Source of the DNA: Micromonospora yangpuensis
Lineage (GTDB): Bacteria; Actinomycetota; Actinomycetes; Mycobacteriales; Micromonosporaceae
Assembly: GCF_900091615.1 (NCBI RefSeq)
Contig: NZ_FMIA01000002.1
Coordinates: 3,038,001 to 3,102,000, forward strand
DNA: 64,000 nucleotides
Reading direction: 5' to 3'
The notes beneath the pieces are model-generated. The model ran no database searches, had not been told where the DNA came from, and saw only the letters and a program-made list of their open reading frames with translations. A program made the position numbers and the translations under genes. Of the stretch, positions 59,078 to 64,000 are shown one piece after another; position 1 is the first letter of the stretch; every line of letters starts with the position of its first letter.

Positions 59078-62000
59078 TCAGGCCGCGCCGAACCGCCACT
59101 GCTGGTTGGTACCCCCGTGGCAGGTCCACTGCACCAGCCGGGCCCCGTCGGTGGTGGCGCCGCCGTTGACGTCCAGGCAGAGCCCGCTCGGCACGCTGCG
59201 CACCGTGTACACCCCGGAGGTCCCGGTGGCGGTGGCGGTGAACTTCTGCTGGTTGCCGTTGGTGCAGGCGGCCTGCTGGAGGAAGGCGCCGGCGGCGGTG
59301 GAGCCGCCGGTCACCTCGGCGCACTTGCCGCTGTGCACCGCCTTGAGGTACACCGCGCCGCCACCGGCGTCAACGGCCTGCCACTTCTGGTTGTTGCCGC
59401 CGGTGGCCGCCCACTGGTTGATCTGGGCGCCGTCGGCGGTGGAGACCCCGCTGACGTCCATCACCTTGCCGCTGTGCTGGGCGGTCAGCGTCCAGGTCCG
59501 GCCGGCCACGCCGGTGGGGCCGGGCGTGCCGACACCCGAGCCGCCGAAGGTGTGCGAGTCCAGGTCGAACCAGTTGTTCGCGCTGCCCTTGAACACCAGG
59601 TACAGCTGGTGGGTGCCGGCCAGCGCGGTGACGTTGACCGGCGGGGTGGACTGGTAGTTGTTCCAGCCGCCGGTGCTGGGCACCGGGGTGGTGGCCAGCA
59701 GCGTGCCGGTCGGTGAGCCGGCGCGCAACTCGATCGTGCCGCCGCCCGAGGGCGAGGACAACCGGTAGCTGACGGTGCTGATGCCCGACAGGCTCATCGG
59801 GGTGAACGCCACCCAGTCGTTGTTGGAGATGTCCCCGACGCGTTTGCCGCTCTCCGCCGCGGCCTGGTCGATCACCCGGGTGCCGGACTGGCTGCTGTAG
59901 TACTCGGCCTGCTTGTGCTTGGGTTGCAGGATCACCTGCGCGTACCCGGTCAGCGGCGCCGCCCCGCCCGCGCCGCCGTTGTCGGTGTAGCGGGCGTTGA
60001 GCACGTAGAACAGGTTGGCGCCGTCGGGGTGCCCGCCGAGCAGGTCGGTGGAGATGGTGCCCGAACAGCCCGGGTACTCGGTGGTCTCGTGCGCGTGGTC
60101 GTCATGGCCGAGCGCCGGGTTGAGGATCACCTTGGCGCAGTCGACCGTGCCGCCGTCCGGATCGGTGACGCTGATCTGGTACGACACCCGGTCACCGAAG
60201 GTGAGCATGCCACCGTTGGCGGGGGTGGTGATGGTGACCACCGGCGCGGTGTTGCCCACGGTGATCGTGACGTTGGCGAAACCGGTCTTGCCGGTGTTGT
60301 CGGTGACCTTCAGCTGGGCCGTGTAGTTGCCGTTGGCGGTGTAGACGTGCGACGGATTGGCCGCCGTCGAGGTGGTGCCGTCGCCGAAGGTCCACTGGTA
60401 GCTCAGCGTGTTTCCGGGGTCGGGGTCGGCGGTGCCGGCGCTGCTGAACTGCACGGTCAACGGCGCGTTGCCGCTGGTCGGAGTGCCGGTCGCCTTGGCC
60501 ACCGGTGACCGGCCGCCCTGGACGTAGTCGATGCGGTACAGCCCGGAGTCGCTGTTGCCGCCACCGAAGTTGGTGCCCCACTCCAGCAGGTAGAGCGAGC
60601 CGTCCCGGCCGAACTCCAGGTCCATCGGCTTGTTGAACCGCCCGTTGGGCAGGAAGGAGTTGGTCCGGGTCACCGCGGTGGCCGAGTCGAAGTGCACCTC
60701 CTTGAGGTAGCTGCGGGACCACTCGTAGAAGAAGTGCACGCCGTCGTAGTAGGGCGGGAACTTCGTAGGCGACGGGTTCGCCGGATCGTACCGGTAGACC
60801 GGGCCGCCCATCGGCCCGGAGCCGCCGGAGCCGAGTTCCGGGAAGTTCGGCGAGGTGCCGTAGCCGTACCACAGGTTGGGCGCGACGACCGGCCGCAGGC
60901 TGGTCAGGCCGGTGTTGTTCGGCGAGTTGTTGACCGGCGCGGAGCAGTTGAACTTCGCCCCGACCACGCCGGTGTCCGGGTTGTACGGGGCGTAGGGCTG
61001 GTTGTCGCCGTGGCAGAACGGCCAGCCGTAGTTGCCCGGGGCCTTGATCACGTTGAGTTCGACCAGCCCCTCGGGGCCCCGGTTGGTCGTCGGCGGGTTG
61101 CGGTCCGGCCCGTAGTCGGCCAGGTAGACCCAGCCGTTGGCGGGGTCGATGGAGAAGCGGAACGGGTTGCGGAAGCCCATCGCGTAGATCTCCGGCCGGG
61201 TCTGCGCGGTGCCCTGCGGGTAGAGGTTGCCCGCCGGGATGGTGTAACCGCCGCTGGCCTGGGGCCGGATCCGCAGCAGCTTGCCACGCAGGTCGTTGGT
61301 GTTGCCGGCGGTCCGGGCGGCGTCCAGGTTCGCCTTGCCGGAGCGCCAGTCCAGCGGGGCGTAGCCCTGCCAGTTGGGGTCGAGGTTCGGCGGCACGTCG
61401 TCACCGGTGCCGATGTAGAGGTTGCCGTCCGGCCCGAACTCGATGTAACCGCCGGTGTGTCCGGGCTCGGGGAAGGTCCGGTCCCGGGTGGCCGGGATGT
61501 CGATGACGGTCACCCCGCTGGAGGTGTTCAGGGTGTCGCCGGTGAGGGTGTAGCGGGAGACCCGGTTGACGTCCGTGGCGCTGCCGGCGGGGGAGTGGTA
61601 CAGGTACACGTAGCCGTTGGTGGCGAAGTTGGGGTCCAGGGCCAACCCGGTGAGTCCGTCCTCGCCACCGGTGTAGACGCTGAGCGTGCCGGCGGTGACG
61701 GTGCTGTTCGTACCGGGTTTGAATATCTTCACCTGCCCGCCGCGCTGGACGTAGAGCACCCGGCCGTCCGGTGCCACGGCCAGCGCCATCGGGTCGACGG
61801 TGTTGTCGTCCAGGGCGCGTTTCTCGAAGTTGCCCCAGACCGTGCCGCCGCAGTCGCCGGGCTCGTTGCCGGCGGCCCACTTGACCCCGCCCAGGATGTG
61901 GTTGCGGAAGTGGGTCTCACTGTAGGACTCGATGGCGTGTCCCATGCCGGTGCTCCACACCCGGCCGCCGGAGACGTTGCGGCACCAGGAGATCGGATGG

Positions 62001-62623
62001 TCGGGCCCCATCGCCCGGGCACCCGGGTTGTACGTCCGCTCGTCCGCGGTGACCAGGACGTGTACGTCGCCCCGGGGATTGCGGTCGAAGTTGTACCACT
62101 CCTCACTGCGGTTCCAGCGGTCCGGCAGGCCGGCCGTCGACGGGTGTTTCCTGTCGGCGACGATGGCGGTGCCGGGCAGCACACCGGGGGAGTGCTCGGT
62201 CATGTGCGCGCCGGCGTTGACCGTCTGGTCCCACCACGGGTACTCGCCCTCGATGCCCATGTCGGTGGCGTTGTGTACCGCGACGATGCCCTTGCCGCTG
62301 GCGAGGTAGCCCTCCACCGCCTGGCGTTGGGCCGCCGAGGTCCACACCATGCCCGAGGTCTGGAACATGATGAGCACGTCGAAGGTGGCGAGGTTGGCGG
62401 GGGTGAAGACGCTGGAGTCCTCGCTGTGCACCAGCTCGAAGTTGTTCGCCGCCGCCTGTTGCTGGAACATCGAGATCCCGGCGGGGATTGAGTCGTGACG
62501 GTAACCGACTGTCTTGGTGAACAGCAGGGCGCGGAAGGCGGGAGCCGCCGTTGCCGGATTGACCAGGGCGAACGCGAGCACCAGGCCCGTGATCACCCCG
62601 GTGATGAGGGTGTTGCGACGCAT
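59078..62623 (-). CDS. Secreted multidomain ThuA / sorbosone-dehydrogenase / PKD / ricin-lectin protein
   Basis: An 1181-residue exported protein. The ATG at 62623 has GGAGA 5 nt upstream and gives a clean signal peptide (LITGVITGLVLAFALVNPATAAPA). Domains in order: ThuA-like (about 30-250; RALLFTKTVGYRHDSIPAG, GIVAVHNATDMGIEGEYPWW), a glucose/sorbosone dehydrogenase beta-propeller (about 265-640; LTGLALDPNFATNGYVYLYH, EPGHTGGYIEFGPDGNLYIG, IYAMGFRNPFRFSIDP), a PKD domain (about 690-775; YQWTFGDGTTSTAANPSHVY), a second Ig-like part, a CBM6-like domain (WVAFTPMSLSGISTVSYRLS), and a ricin-type beta-trefoil lectin at the C-terminus (CLDVNGGATTDGARLVQWTC). Such proteins act on or bind extracellular carbohydrate; the reaction of the ThuA/dehydrogenase combination is not established. 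Confidence 0.92.
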   Translation of the reverse strand: MRRNTLITGVITGLVLAFALVNPATAAPAFRALLFTKTVGYRHDSIPAGISMFQQQAAANNFELVHSEDSSVFTPANLATFDVLIMFQTSGMVWTSAAQRQAVEGYLASGKGIVAVHNATDMGIEGEYPWWDQTVNAGAHMTEHSPGVLPGTAIVADRKHPSTAGLPDRWNRSEEWYNFDRNPRGDVHVLVTADERTYNPGARAMGPDHPISWCRNVSGGRVWSTGMGHAIESYSETHFRNHILGGVKWAAGNEPGDCGGTVWGNFEKRALDDNTVDPMALAVAPDGRVLYVQRGGQVKIFKPGTNSTVTAGTLSVYTGGEDGLTGLALDPNFATNGYVYLYHSPAGSATDVNRVSRYTLTGDTLNTSSGVTVIDIPATRDRTFPEPGHTGGYIEFGPDGNLYIGTGDDVPPNLDPNWQGYAPLDWRSGKANLDAARTAGNTNDLRGKLLRIRPQASGGYTIPAGNLYPQGTAQTRPEIYAMGFRNPFRFSIDPANGWVYLADYGPDRNPPTTNRGPEGLVELNVIKAPGNYGWPFCHGDNQPYAPYNPDTGVVGAKFNCSAPVNNSPNNTGLTSLRPVVAPNLWYGYGTSPNFPELGSGGSGPMGGPVYRYDPANPSPTKFPPYYDGVHFFYEWSRSYLKEVHFDSATAVTRTNSFLPNGRFNKPMDLEFGRDGSLYLLEWGTNFGGGNSDSGLYRIDYVQGGRSPVAKATGTPTSGNAPLTVQFSSAGTADPDPGNTLSYQWTFGDGTTSTAANPSHVYTANGNYTAQLKVTDNTGKTGFANVTITVGNTAPVVTITTPANGGMLTFGDRVSYQISVTDPDGGTVDCAKVILNPALGHDDHAHETTEYPGCSGTISTDLLGGHPDGANLFYVLNARYTDNGGAGGAAPLTGYAQVILQPKHKQAEYYSSQSGTRVIDQAAAESGKRVGDISNNDWVAFTPMSLSGISTVSYRLSSPSGGGTIELRAGSPTGTLLATTPVPSTGGWNNYQSTPPVNVTALAGTHQLYLVFKGSANNWFDLDSHTFGGSGVGTPGPTGVAGRTWTLTAQHSGKVMDVSGVSTADGAQINQWAATGGNNQKWQAVDAGGGAVYLKAVHSGKCAEVTGGSTAAGAFLQQAACTNGNQQKFTATATGTSGVYTVRSVPSGLCLDVNGGATTDGARLVQWTCHGGTNQQWRFGAA

Positions 62624-63113
62624 GCCGTCTCCTAGGTCGGGCGGAGCAACGGGGTGGTGACCACGGGCCACCCGCATCCCCACGGCGCGCCGGGTCGCAG
62701 CGCGCGTGAGGTGCGGGTGTCCGGTCGGTCGTCGTACCGTCCGCCGCGACGGCAGTCAGCGCCGCGATATGTCACGCAGCGTCATTCTTGACCGGGCTGG
62801 AGCCCGTGGTGGCGCAGAGTCAGGATGGGATCGACATCAATGACTGTCAATGTTTTTGCTAACATTTCTTCCCCTGACTGCTCCCCTTTGATCTGTCGAT
62901 CTCGGTCGGGCTGGTGTCGTGTCCGGTCGATGGGTGACGGGAAAGTCTTGGCCCGCCGAGGATTGCGAACTCATACCCGAACATCTATCTTCATACGTGT
63001 GACGTTTCGGTCATGTCAAGAAGAAGTTGCGCACGAGGGCATCGCGGCTGTCCGCAGGGCATGGCGCCCAAATGTTGAGCCCCGTCAATGATTACTGAAC
63101 GTAAGGGATCTGG
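62624..63113. promoter_or_regulatory. Divergent intergenic region with an AATGTT/AACATT dyad
   Basis: This 490-bp region separates the secreted protein from the sugar ABC gene and is locally AT-rich. At 62849-62866 the arms AATGTT and AACATT flank a 6-bp spacer, and the minus strand reads TGTTAGCAAAAACA, similar to sites bound by LacI-family sugar repressors. A minus-strand TTGACA (62845-62850) with CATCCT 17 bp on could be the promoter of the secreted protein gene. I see no gene in the region. Confidence 0.45.
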
Positions 63114-64000
63114 ATGTCGGATGCGCAGCCGTTGCTCGCCCTGCGCGGGGTCGGCAAGTCCTTCCTCGGGGTACGCGTACTCGACGCGGTCGACCTCGAC
63201 GTCACCCCCGGTGAGGTGCACGCCGTCGTCGGCGAGAACGGTGCCGGCAAGTCCACCCTGATGAAGATCGTCTCGGGCGGGCACGCGCCGGACGGCGGCA
63301 CCGTCGAGTTCGCCGGCCGGCCACGTTCCTTCCGTGGCCCGCGCGATGCGCAGCACGCCGGCATCGGCATCATCCACCAGGAGTTCAACCTGCTGCCCGA
63401 GCGCACCGTCGCGGAGAACGTCCACCTGGGACACGAGCCGGTCCGCCGGGGTCTGGTCGACCGGCGGGCGATGCTCACCCGTACCCGCGAGCTGCTCGAC
63501 TCGATCGGGCAGCAGGCGGTGCCGGCGGACGTCCCGGTGCGCCGGCTCGGCGTCGCCCGGCAGCAGGTCGTCGAGATCGCCAAGGCACTCGCCCTGGACG
63601 CCCGGCTGCTCATCATGGACGAGCCGACCGCGGCGCTTGCCGACCACGAGGTCGAGCTGCTCTACGCGCTGGTACGACGGCTGCAGGAGCGCGGCATCGG
63701 CCTGCTCTACGTCTCCCACCGGCTCGCCGAGGTCTTCGACCTGGCCGACCGGATCACGGTGCTCAAGGACGGTCGCCGGGTGACCACCGTGCGCACCGCC
63801 GACACCACCGCCGACGAGTTGGTCCGTCACATGGTCGGCCGGGAGCTGTCCCACTACTACCCGGACCGGGCCCGCCCCGACGACCGTGGCCCGGTCCGGC
63901 TCACCGTGCGCCACGGGACCAACCGGCGGCTGCGCGGCGTCGACCTGGAGCTGCGCGCCGGGGAGGTGCTCGGCCTCGGCGGCCTGCAGGGTTCCGGCCG
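63114..64000 (+). CDS. Sugar ABC importer ATPase, RbsA/MglA type (3' end outside window)
   Basis: 295 codons are visible without a stop; family members have about 500 and contain two ATPase cassettes. The first cassette is complete: Walker A GENGAGKST, Q-loop IIHQEFNLLPERTVAENV, signature region VRRLGVARQQVVEIAKALAL, Walker B LLIMDEPTAALADHEVE, H-loop LLYVSHRLAEVF. The second cassette begins near the window edge (RRLRGVDLELRAGEVLGLGG). ATG 63114 has AAGGGA about 5 nt upstream. Permease and binding-protein genes should follow outside the window. The transporter probably imports a pentose or hexose released outside the cell. Confidence 0.93.
   Translation, partial: MSDAQPLLALRGVGKSFLGVRVLDAVDLDVTPGEVHAVVGENGAGKSTLMKIVSGGHAPDGGTVEFAGRPRSFRGPRDAQHAGIGIIHQEFNLLPERTVAENVHLGHEPVRRGLVDRRAMLTRTRELLDSIGQQAVPADVPVRRLGVARQQVVEIAKALALDARLLIMDEPTAALADHEVELLYALVRRLQERGIGLLYVSHRLAEVFDLADRITVLKDGRRVTTVRTADTTADELVRHMVGRELSHYYPDRARPDDRGPVRLTVRHGTNRRLRGVDLELRAGEVLGLGGLQGSG

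Noticed and set aside
62825-63091. 88-codon plus-strand frame before the sugar ABC gene
   Set aside because: No ribosome site or protein-like pattern; it covers the AT-rich regulatory region with the dyad.

Overview
The base composition is very high in G+C, GTG and TTG starts are common, and genes are packed with 4-bp ATGA/GTGA overlaps. Together with the protein content this points to an actinomycete, most likely a Micromonosporaceae member (Micromonospora-like). That assignment is inferred from composition and family recognition, not from a database search.

The centrepiece is a catabolic locus at about 4.5-27.4 kb built around a bacterial microcompartment (BMC). It encodes a minimal complete shell: two hexamer proteins (13996, 17257), one tandem-domain trimer protein (16316) and one pentamer vertex protein (16968). 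The putative core enzyme is an ATP-dependent hydantoinase/oxoprolinase pair, HyuA and HyuB; HyuB ends in a Pro/Ala-rich linker plus a short amphipathic helix that looks like an encapsulation peptide. Around them are an N-carbamoylsarcosine-amidase-like cysteine hydrolase, a SAM methyltransferase, an alpha/beta-hydrolase-fold protein that has lost two triad residues, a flavoprotein, a family III CoA-transferase, a five-part oligopeptide-type ABC importer, an HMG-CoA-lyase-like enzyme and a FadR-type GntR regulator. The usual BMC signature aldehyde dehydrogenase is absent from the main run. A CoA-acylating semialdehyde dehydrogenase (mmsA) and two cupins lie on the opposite strand. Copies of a TTGTATACAA-type palindrome lie before the cupin/mmsA operon, a broken dihydropyrimidinase-type gene, the importer/HyuAB/BMC operon, the CoA-transferase/ABC operon and the regulator/lyase pair, suggesting one regulon. 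The most economical reading is uptake and encapsulated degradation of a cyclic ureide (hydantoin-like compound).

The left flank holds an ABC-2 exporter, a two-component system and a GlxA-type regulator. To the right of the BMC locus are a CDP-diacylglycerol diphosphatase gene interrupted by one in-frame TGA, a cobalamin riboswitch controlling metE, an AbfB-domain membrane protein, a decayed gene, and a methyltransferase plus FecCD/FecE-type iron importer. These are followed by an acyl-CoA oxidase, a HEAT-repeat/MerR pair with a MerR-type promoter and a 7 x 30-bp coding tandem repeat, a DUF4139 protein, and a flavin reductase/OsmC/monooxygenase operon.

That last operon is cut by an IS256-family element (44324-45692). 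The other side of the element is a 5'-truncated Rhs-type polymorphic toxin with a HINT autoprotease domain and a pertussis-toxin-S1-like ADP-ribosyltransferase tip, followed by lower-GC small genes that look like immunity proteins. The final part (50-64 kb) is carbohydrate-oriented: a sugar ABC importer with a FAD oxidoreductase, a LacI regulator with two operators, a GH43-like secreted hydrolase, a GntR regulator, a large secreted ThuA/sorbosone-dehydrogenase/PKD/ricin-lectin protein, and the start of an RbsA-type sugar ABC ATPase running off the end.
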